Below are positions 43,406 through 52,205 of a DNA stretch of 64,000 bases, one piece after another. The position numbers were made by a program, and so were the translations under genes. Numbering within the stretch: position 1 is the stretch's first letter; each line of letters starts with the position of its first letter. Source of the stretch: JADGRF01 sp035274465 (GTDB lineage Bacteria; Myxococcota_A; Polyangia; Polyangiales; JAFGIB01); assembly GCA_035274465.1 (NCBI GenBank), contig DATEOF010000174.1, positions 7,598 through 71,597 of the forward strand, read 5' to 3'. The notes under the pieces were generated by a model, which was given only the letters and a program-made list of their open reading frames with translations, did not search any database and had not been told where the DNA came from.

Positions 43406-46400
43406 TCAGGCCCGATCCACCCAAAAAACCAGCGCCGATCCGTCCACTTCCGTCTCTTGCATCTCACCCGTGCCGCTGGCAGCCGCAGTCAGCTCCAGCG
43501 CCAGGGTCTCGGCCATGATGTACGAAGCGTGCTCTGCGATCGCGTCCGCCAGCTCACCTTGCGCGCGATATTGCAGCTTGATCCGCGCCTCGTGCTGCAG
43601 GTCCAGCGTCTTGCGCGCGCGCTGGATGCGGTTGACCACCTCGCGCGCGGTGCCTTCGCGGCGCAAGGCATCGCTGACGCGCGTATCGAGCACCACCACG
43701 TGGCCGTGCGAGGCCGCCGCCGCGTAGTCCGCCTTGGCCGACAGCCGCACCTGCAGCTCCTCCGGGCCGAGCTTCAACGGCCCGCGAGGTAGCGCGAGCT
43801 CGATCGCCCCGTCGCGCTCGAGCGCCGCGTGCAGCGCGCCGCCGTCTGCCTTGCTCAGGAGTTGCTTGACCAGCGGCATGTCCTTGCCGAGCTTCGGCCC
43901 CAGGGCGCGGAAGTTCGGCACGAGCTCGAAGGTCACGTACTGCTCGGGCTTCTCGGTGAACGTCACCGTGTGCACGTTGAGCTCCTCGCGGATGGCGTCG
44001 GCGAAGGGCTGCAGGCGCTCGCGCTGCGCGTCGTCAGCCACCGCGACGATGGCCTCTGCCAGCGGCTGGCGCACCTTGAGCTTGCGCTCCGCGCGCACGC
44101 GCTGGCCCAGCGCAACCATGTCGCGCACGGTGTCGACCGCATCGCGCAGCGGCTCGTTGGCGTGCGCCAGCGAAGAGCTCGGATAGCTGGCGAGGTGCAC
44201 CGACGCTGGCTGGCTGCTGTCGCGCAGCGCGACCAGGTTCTGGTACAGCGACTCGGCCATGAACGGCACGAACGGCGCGATCAGCTTGCTGAGCTCGACC
44301 AGCACCGCGTACAGCGTCTCGAACGCGCTGGACTTGTCCGCGCTGTCGGTCTCGGCCCAGAAGCGCGCGCGGCTGCGGCGCACGTACCAGTTGCTCAGCG
44401 CCTCGGCGAAGTTCTCGATGGCACGCGCGGCGATGTGGCTCTGGTAGTCGTCGAGCGCGCGCCGCACCACGCCGATCGTGTGATCGAGCTCGGCGAGGAT
44501 GTACAGGTCGAGCTTGGAGCGCGCCTGGCCCGGCAGCGTGCTCATCATCGAATCGACCCGCGGCCCGGTCCAGCCGTCGATGTTCGCGTAGGTGACGAAG
44601 AAGCTGTAGACGTTCCAGATCTTCAGCACGAACTCGCGCAGCGCGTCGATGACCAGCGCGTCGCCGAAGCGCGTGCCCTGCCCCGGCACGGTGCCCGTGT
44701 AAAGCGCCCAGCGGACGGCGTCGCCGCCGTGAGCTTCCATCATCGGCACCGGGTCGGTGTAGTTCTTCTTGCTCTTGCTGAGCTTCTGGCCCTTCTCGTC
44801 GCCGATCAGCCCGAGCACCACGCAGTTGCGGAACGGATGCGGCGCAGCATGCTGCGGGAACAGCAAGGTGTTCACGGCCATCAGCGAGTAGAACCAACCG
44901 CGCGTCTGGTCGATCGCCTCGGTGATGAAGTCCGCCGGGTAATGCTTCTCGAACTCGGCGCGATGCTGGTGCGGGTAGCCCCACTGCGCGAACGGCATGC
45001 AGCCCGAGTCGAACCAGCAGTCGATCACCTCCGGCACGCGGCGGTACACGCCCGGCTCGCCCGGCACGGTCCAGGTCACGTCGTCGATCCAGGGCTTGTG
45101 CACGATCAAGTGCTCGGACAGCTTGGGATCCTGCTTCTGCGCCGCCTCGAACGCCTGAAACGCATCGGGGTTCTTGGCGCGGATCTCGGCCACGCTCGCC
45201 ACCGCCTGCATGTTGCCGGTCACGTCGTTCACCCAGATCGGCAGCGGCGTGCCCCAGAAGCGCTCGCGCGACAGTGCCCAGTCGACGTTGCTGCGCAGGA
45301 ACGAACCGAAGCGACCGTCCTTGATGTGCTCCGGCTCCCAGTGCACGGCCTGGTTGTTGGCGATCACGCGATCGATCTCGCGCGTGGTCCGGATGAACCA
45401 CGAACGGCGCGCGTATTGGATCAGTGGATCGGTGTCGCGCCGCCAGGAGAACGGGTACTCGTGGCGGTACACCTCTTCCGAGTACAGAAGCCCGCGCTGG
45501 CGCAGGTTGCGGATGATGTCGCGGTCCGCCTCCTTGCAGAAGCGGCCGGCGAAGTCCGTGACCGCGGGGCTGAACTTGCCGTCGGGCTCGACCAGCTGCA
45601 GGAAGCCCAGCTGCTGGGCCTTGGCCGCGCGGAAGTCGTCCTCGCCGAACGCCGGCGCCACGTGCACCAGGCCGCTGCCGGTGTCCATGCTGACGAAGTC
45701 CGCCGCGATGACCAGGTACGCGTCGCCGCCCTCCGGCGCCTGGTAGCGAAACGGCGGCTCGTAGCGCGTGCCGACCAGCTGCTTACCCGTTCGCTCCTCG
45801 AGCAGCTTGTAGCTGCAACCCTTGAGCAGCTTGTCGCGTAGCGCCGCGGCGACGATCACGCGCTCGCCGTCTTCCAGCTCGAGCGTCTGGTAGGTCTGCT
45901 CGGCGTTCACCGCCAGAGCGATGTTCGACGGCAAGGTCCAGGGCGTGGTGGTCCAGGCGAGCAGGCTGGTGCGCTCCTGGCCTGACACCGGAAAACGCAC
46001 GACGATCGACGGATCGTCCACCGTGCGATAGCCCTGGCCCACTTCACCGGCCGAGAGCGCGGTGCCGCCCTGCGGCCACCACCACACGACCTTGTAGTCC
46101 TGGAAGAGCAGGCCCTGCTTCCAGAACTCCGACAGCGCCCACCACACGCTCTCGACGTACGAGCGGTGGAAGGTCACATAGGCCGCATCCAGATCGACCC
46201 AGAAGCCGATGCGGCGCGTCATCTTCCGCCACTCTTCGATGTAGCGGAACACCGACTCGACGCAGCGCCGTGTGAAGGCCTCGATGCCGTACTCCTGGAT
46301 CGCCGTGCGCCCGCTGATGCCGAGCTCCTTCTCGACCTCGACCTCGACAGGCAGGCCGTGCGTGTCCCAGCCGGCGATGCGCGGCACCTGGTAGCCGCAC

Positions 46401-46672
46401 ATGCTGCGATAGCGCAGGAACACGTCCTTCATCACGCGCGTCAGCACGTGACCGGGGTGCGGCATGCCGTTGGCCGTGGGCGGGCCTTCGTAGAACACGA
46501 ACTGGCCCTTACTGGGCTCGCCGCTGGCAGCTGCAGCGCCCTGCACGCTCTTCTCGAAGATCTGTTGAGCATCCCAGAACGCCATGACCTCGCGGTCCAG
46601 CTCGGGAAAGGAGACGGCCGGGGTGACCGGGGTAAAGCCGTTCGGCGCAGATAATTCGGGCTTGGGAGGCAT
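43406..46672 (-). CDS. ileS: Isoleucyl-tRNA synthetase, probably eukaryotic-like (type 2) class
   Basis: A 1,088-residue class I synthetase that charges tRNA-Ile and edits valine. The HIGH motif is HPGH (72-75) in PPTANGMPHPGHVLTR, and KMSKS is KLSKS (630-634) in GQKLSKSKKNYTDP. The editing domain lies between them (TTPWTLPSNIALAVN is typical). Long C-terminal regions are present and the usual bacterial zinc-finger tail is not seen. Overall length, the C-terminal extension and HPGH resemble the eukaryote-like IleRS2 branch, often insensitive to mupirocin. That branch assignment is my reading and needs a tree. The gene is alone, with 26 nt to the permease genes. Confidence 0.93.
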   Translation of the reverse strand: MPPKPELSAPNGFTPVTPAVSFPELDREVMAFWDAQQIFEKSVQGAAAASGEPSKGQFVFYEGPPTANGMPHPGHVLTRVMKDVFLRYRSMCGYQVPRIAGWDTHGLPVEVEVEKELGISGRTAIQEYGIEAFTRRCVESVFRYIEEWRKMTRRIGFWVDLDAAYVTFHRSYVESVWWALSEFWKQGLLFQDYKVVWWWPQGGTALSAGEVGQGYRTVDDPSIVVRFPVSGQERTSLLAWTTTPWTLPSNIALAVNAEQTYQTLELEDGERVIVAAALRDKLLKGCSYKLLEERTGKQLVGTRYEPPFRYQAPEGGDAYLVIAADFVSMDTGSGLVHVAPAFGEDDFRAAKAQQLGFLQLVEPDGKFSPAVTDFAGRFCKEADRDIIRNLRQRGLLYSEEVYRHEYPFSWRRDTDPLIQYARRSWFIRTTREIDRVIANNQAVHWEPEHIKDGRFGSFLRSNVDWALSRERFWGTPLPIWVNDVTGNMQAVASVAEIRAKNPDAFQAFEAAQKQDPKLSEHLIVHKPWIDDVTWTVPGEPGVYRRVPEVIDCWFDSGCMPFAQWGYPHQHRAEFEKHYPADFITEAIDQTRGWFYSLMAVNTLLFPQHAAPHPFRNCVVLGLIGDEKGQKLSKSKKNYTDPVPMMEAHGGDAVRWALYTGTVPGQGTRFGDALVIDALREFVLKIWNVYSFFVTYANIDGWTGPRVDSMMSTLPGQARSKLDLYILAELDHTIGVVRRALDDYQSHIAARAIENFAEALSNWYVRRSRARFWAETDSADKSSAFETLYAVLVELSKLIAPFVPFMAESLYQNLVALRDSSQPASVHLASYPSSSLAHANEPLRDAVDTVRDMVALGQRVRAERKLKVRQPLAEAIVAVADDAQRERLQPFADAIREELNVHTVTFTEKPEQYVTFELVPNFRALGPKLGKDMPLVKQLLSKADGGALHAALERDGAIELALPRGPLKLGPEELQVRLSAKADYAAAASHGHVVVLDTRVSDALRREGTAREVVNRIQRARKTLDLQHEARIKLQYRAQGELADAIAEHASYIMAETLALELTAAASGTGEMQETEVDGSALVFWVDRA

Positions 46673-46698
46673 CGGAAGGGGGGCTTATAGCACGGGGT

Positions 46699-47595
46699 TC
46701 AGCGCCGGGGGTCGAGCCGATCGCGCAGGACGTCGCCCGTGCGGTTGGCCGCGAAGACCGTGATCGCGATGGTGCCGCCGGCGATCAGCGCGACGTGCGG
46801 GAAGCGCAATAAAACCGCGCTGCCCTGGTCGAGCAGCGCGCCCCAGGAGGCCGCCGCGCCCGGGCCCAGGCCGAGGAAAGACAGCGTCGACTCGGCGAGC
46901 ACCGCGGCGCCCAGGGCCGCGCTGGCCTGCACGATCAGCGGACCGATCAGGTTCGGGACCACATGGCGCAGGAGCACGCGCGCCTCGGATGCGCCGAGCG
47001 CGCGGGCGGCCTGCACGAACTCCACGTCGCGCAATATCAGCGCCTGCGCGCGCGACAGGCGAGCGAACAGCACCCAGCCATGCGCGATCAGTGCGAGCAC
47101 CAGGTGCGGCAGCCCCGGCCGCGCCACCAGCGCCAACACCGCGATGTTGAGCACGATGGAAGGAAACGCCTGCACGATGTCGCAGGCGCCGCTGATCAGG
47201 TGATCGGTGCGCCCGCCGCGATAGCCCGCCAGCGTGCCGAGCGAGCCGCCTATCAACAGCGACGCGCCCACCGTACAGAACGCCACCACGCCGGCCAGCC
47301 GCGCGCCGTGCAAGAGCACGCTCAGGATGTCCACGCCGTTGTCGCCCGTGCCCAGCCAGTGCAGCGCGCTGGGCAGCTCGTACTCGTGCGCCAGATCGAT
47401 CTGCAGCGGCGAATACGGCGCGATCCATGGCCCGATCAGCGCGACCAGCAAGAACGCGCAAGACACCACCACGCCGAGCGCACTCGTAGGGGAGCCGCCG
47501 CGCAGCGCCGGCGACCGATAATCACTGGAAGGGTCGCGGCCATTGGGCGCGAGCCTTCCAAACAGGGCTGCCGCTCTGAGCTTCGTGCGCTTCAT
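46699..47595 (-). CDS. DppC-type ABC transporter permease
   Basis: A 298-residue inner-membrane permease of the peptide/nickel family, with about six hydrophobic helices after residue 42. The conserved permease loop is ALGASEARVLLRHVVPNLIG (the EAA-like signature), and the family pattern LGTGDNGVDILSVLLHGAR also appears. Residues about 13-36 (RLAPNGRDPSSDYRSPALRG) are encoded by a palindromic repeat (47490-47559) that also occurs at 58828-58897; this N-terminal insertion is unlike other DppC proteins. Its start overlaps the stop of the DppB-like gene by 4 nt. No binding protein or ATPase genes adjoin. Confidence 0.87.
   Translation of the reverse strand: MKRTKLRAAALFGRLAPNGRDPSSDYRSPALRGGSPTSALGVVVSCAFLLVALIGPWIAPYSPLQIDLAHEYELPSALHWLGTGDNGVDILSVLLHGARLAGVVAFCTVGASLLIGGSLGTLAGYRGGRTDHLISGACDIVQAFPSIVLNIAVLALVARPGLPHLVLALIAHGWVLFARLSRAQALILRDVEFVQAARALGASEARVLLRHVVPNLIGPLIVQASAALGAAVLAESTLSFLGLGPGAAASWGALLDQGSAVLLRFPHVALIAGGTIAITVFAANRTGDVLRDRLDPRR
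47490..47559 (-). repeat. 70-nt palindromic element, copy A (inside permease gene)
   Basis: About 63 of 70 bases match the copy at 58828-58897. Read on the minus strand it opens with GGAAGGCTCGCGCC, 4-5 nt spacer, then a complementary GGGCGC-GACCCTTCC-like arm, followed by a second GC-rich half (GTCGCCGGCGCTGCG). It is in frame and adds about 23 residues to the N-terminus of the permease. Palindromic, dispersed and inserted into coding sequence, it resembles REP or Rickettsia-palindrome-like elements. Confidence 0.8.
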
Positions 47596-48527
47596 GTCAG
47601 ACGCACGCGCGGATCGATCACCGAGTACAGCAGATCCATCGCCAGGTTCACGAACACGTACGTGCAGGCGATGACCAGCGCGCAGCCCTGCACCACCGGG
47701 ATGTCGCGATCGAAGAAGGCATCGAGGAACAACGTGCCGAGGCCGCGGCGCTCGAAGATCTTCTCGGCCACCACCGCCCCCGACAGCAGCGCGCCGAGCT
47801 GCGCCGAGGCCACCGTGATCACCGGCAACAGCGCGTTGCGCAGCGCGTGCCGCGCGACCAGCCGCAGCTCGGAGATGCCGCGGGCGCGCGCCGCACGGAT
47901 GTACGGCTCGGCCAGCACGTCGGCCAGCGAGGCGCGCGTCTGGCGCGTGAGGATGGCGCTCAGCGCCGCGCCGACCGTGAGCGCGGGCAGGATCAGGCCG
48001 GCCAGGCTGGGGTCGTCGCCGGGCATCGGCAAGACGCGCAGCCAGACGCCGAACACGAGCACCAGGAGCGGCCCGAGCCAGATGTTCGGCACCACCAGCC
48101 CGATCAACGCGAACGACATGGCCGCGTCGTCCCAGCGCGTGCCGCGCCGCAGCGCCGCCAGCGCCCCGAGCGGCAACGCCAGGGTGATGGCCACGAGCAT
48201 GGCCGCGCCCGCGAGCACGAGCGTGTCGGGAAACACCTCGAGCACCAGCGACGCGACGCTGCGAGTCTGCGCTCGGAACGAGTGGCCGAGCGTGCCCCCG
48301 GCCACGTCGCCCAGGTACAACACGTACTGCTCGGCCAGCGGCCGATCCAGCCGCAGCACCTTGCGCATGGCCGCGCGATCCTCGGGCGAGGCCTGATCAC
48401 CCAGGATGCCCTGCACCGGATCGCCCGGGATGGCGTGCACCAGCAGGAACACCAGGCTGACCACGCAGCCGATCGTGAACACGGCGCGCAGCAGGCGAGC
48501 CAGCAGATATCGCGCGAAGGCGTTCAT
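47592..48527 (-). CDS. DppB-type ABC transporter permease
   Basis: A 311-residue inner-membrane permease. It has the DppB hallmarks: an N-terminal first helix (FTIGCVVSLVFLLVHAIPGDPV), the G-D-P motif after it, RTAA-type segments (TRQTRASLADVLAEPYIRAA), the EAA-like loop ARARGISELRLVARHALRNA and a final helix plus DPRVRLT tail. With the overlapping DppC-type protein it forms a heterodimeric permease for peptides or similar solutes. The pair lacks the usual substrate-binding protein and DppD/DppF ATPases in this window, so those must be elsewhere, or the pair is inactive. Confidence 0.88.
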   Translation of the reverse strand: MNAFARYLLARLLRAVFTIGCVVSLVFLLVHAIPGDPVQGILGDQASPEDRAAMRKVLRLDRPLAEQYVLYLGDVAGGTLGHSFRAQTRSVASLVLEVFPDTLVLAGAAMLVAITLALPLGALAALRRGTRWDDAAMSFALIGLVVPNIWLGPLLVLVFGVWLRVLPMPGDDPSLAGLILPALTVGAALSAILTRQTRASLADVLAEPYIRAARARGISELRLVARHALRNALLPVITVASAQLGALLSGAVVAEKIFERRGLGTLFLDAFFDRDIPVVQGCALVIACTYVFVNLAMDLLYSVIDPRVRLT

Positions 48528-48572
48528 CCCGGGGTCGACGCATCGTACAGCGCCGAACGATCCCGAGGCGAG

Positions 48573-49196
48573 TCAGTTGCCGGAGGAGCCGTCCGGCATG
48601 CTCATCATGGCTGTGTCGGGCTCGGGCGGCATGCTCATGCCCGCGTCTTCTTCTTCGTCCGGTTTGCCGGCGTCGGGCTTGCCGGCGTCGAGCCTGCTGG
48701 TGTCGACCTTCAACGGGATGGCGGCGCAGAATTTCTGCGACTCATTCCCGAGGATCTTTGCCTCGGTGCTTCCCGAGGCGCCGGCTCCGAAGATCGGCTC
48801 CTCGCTGCAATCTTTGGAGCCCTTGGGGCAGCCCGCGTAGAAGCAGCTGTAGCCGTCGCCGTTGCGGCAATCGCTGTCGCCATCGCACTTGTACATGCAG
48901 AAGCTGCGGGCCAGCCGGTCGACCGGAACGCCGTCGATGACCTTGCCGAATTTGACGCAGATCGACTCCGGCGGGCAGGTGTCCTGTTCGCAGCCCTCGA
49001 GCGTGCAGTAGCCGCCGGGCTGCGTGTCGTCGCACAGCCGGGTGCCCGAAGCCGAGCAGTCCAGGGCCGTCCCGCAGGAGTCCCCGATCTCCGGCGAACA
49101 CGCCGGAAGCAGCGGTCCAGCGACCAGCAACAACACGGCCAAACGTGCGAAGCTACAGCGAATGTTCGCGAAATTCTGCGGCCCGGACGACGGCAT
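48573..49196 (-). CDS. Cys-rich putative lipoprotein
   Basis: A 207-residue exported lipoprotein. The signal RLAVLLLVAGPLLPAC gives a lipidated Cys at about residue 33. Residues 33-150 hold about 17 cysteines in groups such as DSCGTALDCSASG, GCEQDTCPPESIC and FCMYKCDGDSDCRNGDGYSC. The tail is a flexible Asp/Pro/Met-rich stretch ending MPDGSSGN. The layout resembles disulfide-stabilised surface lipoproteins common in Myxococcota. No catalytic motif is visible. It is divergent from the lytic transglycosylase gene; 130 bp between them must hold both promoters. Confidence 0.75.
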   Translation of the reverse strand: MPSSGPQNFANIRCSFARLAVLLLVAGPLLPACSPEIGDSCGTALDCSASGTRLCDDTQPGGYCTLEGCEQDTCPPESICVKFGKVIDGVPVDRLARSFCMYKCDGDSDCRNGDGYSCFYAGCPKGSKDCSEEPIFGAGASGSTEAKILGNESQKFCAAIPLKVDTSRLDAGKPDAGKPDEEEDAGMSMPPEPDTAMMSMPDGSSGN

Positions 49197-49326
49197 GGCG
49201 GCGCAGCATAGACAATCGCCCCCCCGCGTGCCAGCACTCTTGTTCCAATCTCAAGGTCTCGTGCCGTCTTCCTGCGCTACGCTTCCCCAGGCCGTGCGAG
49301 CATCCGGATCGAGCCAGGTGGATCAC

Positions 49327-51543
49327 GTGCGGCGGACAATCGGCGCGGCGCTGCTGGCGCTGGTCCTTGCAGCCCTGGGCGGCGGGCGCGCGGCGGCACA
49401 GCCTGCGCTCGAACCGGTACGCGAGCGAGTGCGCGCCAAGGACTACGACGGCGCGCTGCAGAGCATCGCCGCGCTGCCGCGTGACCTCGCCGAGCGCGCG
49501 GACGTGCGTTATCTGACCGCGCGCCTGTACGAAGAGCAGGACAAGTCCAAGGACGCGCTGGCGATCCTGCCCAAAGACACCAGTTCCCTCCCGCGCCGCG
49601 TGGTGCGCGACATCGCCGAGCGTCGCGCGCGCTGGCTGGCGCGCAACGGCCGCTGCGCCGACGCGAAGCTGATGCTGGCCACGCTGGCGGAGCGCGACGC
49701 GCCCGATTCCGAGCTCAGCCTGCGCGCGGCCGATTGCTTCAGCAACCAGGGCGATGCGGCCTCGGCGCTCGCGCTGCTGCGCGGCATCCGCGGCGCGGGC
49801 AGCAAGCGCTTCGCGGTGCGCTTCACGCTGGCCAAGCTGCTGGCGCAGACCGGCGACAAGAACGGAGCCATCAAGGAGCTGCGTGCGCTGTACATCGAGC
49901 AGCCCGAGCACTCGCGCAACTCCGAGGCCGAGAGCCTGCTGCAAAGCCTGGTGCCCAACCTGAAGTGGAGCGACGACGAGCGCATCCAGCGCGCCGAAAA
50001 CTGGCTCGAGGCACAGCAGCACGAGACGGCGCTGAAAGAGATCGAGTCGATCAAGCCGGCCAAGTCCGACAAGGCGCTACGCGCCAAGCTGCTGCACGTG
50101 CAGGGGTTGGTGCTGTTCCGCATGCGCTCGCGCTACGACGAAGCCGCCAAGGTGCTCAATCAGGCTGCCGCTCTGGGCGGCAGTCAACGCGCCGATGACG
50201 CGTACATGGCGGCGCAAGCGCTCTCGCGCGCCGACAAGGACGCGCAGGCGGTGCGGGCGTACCGCGCGTTCGCCGCAGCCAACCCCAAGCATCGCAACGC
50301 CCAGGAAGCCTTGCACGACGCGGCCTGGCTCGAGCTACGGCACGATCTGGGTGGCGGCGAGAAGAACATGAAGGCGTTCCTGAAGTCGGCCGAGAAGCGC
50401 AACGATCGCGAGCTCGCGACTTCCGCGCTGTGGGAGCTGGCGTTCTACTACTTCACCAAGAAGCGCTGCGACAAGAACACCATCGAGATGTTCGAGCGCT
50501 ACGCCCAGACCTCGAACGCTTCCATGGTCAAGGCGCGCGGGCTGTACTGGGCCGGTCGCTGCTCGCTGGTGGCCAACAAGCGCGCGCAGGCGATCGACTT
50601 CCTCAAGGCCGCGCTCGCGGTCGAGCCGCTGCACTGGTACGCGCTGGTCGCGCGCGCGCGGCTGGTCTCGATCGGCGTCGATCCGGGGCTGCCGTTCGGC
50701 CTGACCGCAGACCAAGTGGCGGCGGCCGCCGCGGCGAATCCGCCAACCATCGAGCCGGTGGCGCTGCCCGACGACGTGAAGTTCTTCCTGAACCTCGGCC
50801 TGGATGCCGAGGCGCTGAGCGCGCTGCAAGCCCAGGAGAGCAGCGTGCGCGCCGGCAAGACCCAGGAGAGCCTCGTGGCGCTGGCCAAGGCCTACCAGGC
50901 GCTGGGGGAGTACACACGGCCATACCAATTGGCTGAGCGAGAACAGGACGGGGCCGTGAAGGACCCGCCGATCGGCGCCACCCGGGCGGTCTGGGACGTG
51001 CTCTTTCCACGGCCCTACGCGACGCAGGTGGCGTACGCAGCCCAGGACACCGAGCTCGCGCCCGAGCTGATCTACGCCGTGATGCGCAAGGAGAGCGCGT
51101 TCAACAAGAGCGTGGTCTCGTACGCGGACGCGATCGGTCTGATGCAGCTGCTCGAGCGCACGGCCAAAAGCGTCGCGGACGATTTGTCCTGGAAAGAGTT
51201 CGCACGGCCGATGCTCTACAATCCCGAGGTCAACGTGGTGCTCGGCTCGCACTACGTCGCGAACCTGCTCGAGCGCTACCGCGGCCAGGCGGTGCCGGCC
51301 ATCGCGGCCTACAACGCGGGCGAGCACCGCGTCGATCCGTGGCTCAAACGTGGGGCAAAAGGCAGCGGAAACGTCGAGCTCGATCACTTCGTCGAAGACA
51401 TCCCGATCGATCAAACCCGCAACTACGTACGCCGTGTGATCGGCAACTGGGCGCGCTACCGCTACCTCGAACACCCTGCGGAATGGCCGCTGGATCTCCC
51501 GCTGATGCTCACGGTCAAGGGCGGGACTCGACCGAGCGGGTGA
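49327..51543 (+). CDS. Soluble lytic murein transglycosylase with TPR-like region
   Basis: A 738-residue exported enzyme that cleaves the glycan strand of peptidoglycan, forming a 1,6-anhydro end. The GTG at 49327, preceded by AGGTGG, opens a signal peptide (RRTIGAALLALVLAALGGGR). Residues about 30-520 are a long superhelical TPR-like region with Ala-rich helix pairs. The Slt catalytic domain follows, with ELIYAVMRKESAFNKSVVSY (catalytic Glu589), DAIGLMQLLERTAKSVA and AAYNAGEHRV. The expected GLMQL and NAG motifs are present. The frame is open further upstream, but that part has no signal. It probably acts in the periplasm during cell-wall turnover. Confidence 0.9.
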   Translation: MRRTIGAALLALVLAALGGGRAAAQPALEPVRERVRAKDYDGALQSIAALPRDLAERADVRYLTARLYEEQDKSKDALAILPKDTSSLPRRVVRDIAERRARWLARNGRCADAKLMLATLAERDAPDSELSLRAADCFSNQGDAASALALLRGIRGAGSKRFAVRFTLAKLLAQTGDKNGAIKELRALYIEQPEHSRNSEAESLLQSLVPNLKWSDDERIQRAENWLEAQQHETALKEIESIKPAKSDKALRAKLLHVQGLVLFRMRSRYDEAAKVLNQAAALGGSQRADDAYMAAQALSRADKDAQAVRAYRAFAAANPKHRNAQEALHDAAWLELRHDLGGGEKNMKAFLKSAEKRNDRELATSALWELAFYYFTKKRCDKNTIEMFERYAQTSNASMVKARGLYWAGRCSLVANKRAQAIDFLKAALAVEPLHWYALVARARLVSIGVDPGLPFGLTADQVAAAAAANPPTIEPVALPDDVKFFLNLGLDAEALSALQAQESSVRAGKTQESLVALAKAYQALGEYTRPYQLAEREQDGAVKDPPIGATRAVWDVLFPRPYATQVAYAAQDTELAPELIYAVMRKESAFNKSVVSYADAIGLMQLLERTAKSVADDLSWKEFARPMLYNPEVNVVLGSHYVANLLERYRGQAVPAIAAYNAGEHRVDPWLKRGAKGSGNVELDHFVEDIPIDQTRNYVRRVIGNWARYRYLEHPAEWPLDLPLMLTVKGGTRPSG

Positions 51544-51549
51544 CGCAGA

Positions 51550-52122
51550 TCACTGGCCAGCGAGCTCGCGGCGCTTACGGTAGACCGCAGCGTTGTCTCG
51601 GATCTGCCGAAAATCACGCGACGCCTGGGCCCGCTCGGCCACGCAGGCGGGCGTGTTCCAGACGATGCCGTAGCGACCATCCTGGCCTGCAAACATGTGC
51701 AGTGTAGTCCCGCGACTCGTAGTGACTCGGAGCTCCTTGCCTTCCGGCGTCTGGGTGACTGGCGCTCCCACCTGGCCAGCCAAGGTGCGCATACACTCGG
51801 CCGAGCAGCGCCGCGCGAAGAGCTCTGCGGGCGAGCCGACCTCGGCCGCATCCCCCAGTGCGGCCAAAGCCGCGGCCCGTTCTGCGGGCGGATACTCGGC
51901 TTCGATGACCTTCCGGGCATCGGTACGGGATTTCACCGTGGACGCGAGTGCAAATCGTGCGCGCTCATCGATGTACGGAAAGAGCTGGACGCCGTCACCC
52001 GCCTCCAGCGCCTGCGCCGCGCCGGCCAGGGCGCCTCGGACGTCGGTCGCGTCGTAGGTGCGACAGCCGAGCATGAGCAGAGGACAGACCACAAAGAAGC
52101 CGCTATACTTATTTGAAAACAC
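51550..52122 (-). CDS. Small putative lipoprotein
   Basis: A 190-residue protein starting at GTG. The signal KYSGFFVVCPLLMLGC places a lipidated Cys at about residue 20. The body (about 30-180) is mostly helical, including VRGALAGAAQALEAGDG and RDFRQIRDNAAVYRKRR, with a disulfide-like pair in RRCSAECMRTL. I do not recognise the family. The gene is convergent with the transglycosylase (6 nt apart) and divergent from the PP2C phosphatase, sharing an 83-bp region with TATAAA-like sequence near 52152. Confidence 0.65.
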   Translation of the reverse strand: MFSNKYSGFFVVCPLLMLGCRTYDATDVRGALAGAAQALEAGDGVQLFPYIDERARFALASTVKSRTDARKVIEAEYPPAERAAALAALGDAAEVGSPAELFARRCSAECMRTLAGQVGAPVTQTPEGKELRVTTSRGTTLHMFAGQDGRYGIVWNTPACVAERAQASRDFRQIRDNAAVYRKRRELAGQ

Positions 52123-52205
52123 GGGCGGTTCACTCCCGAAGCCGCTGAGTATAAAATGGTTGGTTGCCGCGAAAAGCGGGACATTTGCTTAGCGCGACAC
52201 GCACA

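Noticed and set aside
52123..52205. Sigma-70 promoter (TTCACT, TATAAA) before the PP2C gene
   Set aside because: The spacer is only 15 bp and the -35 is weak, so I do not list it as a feature.
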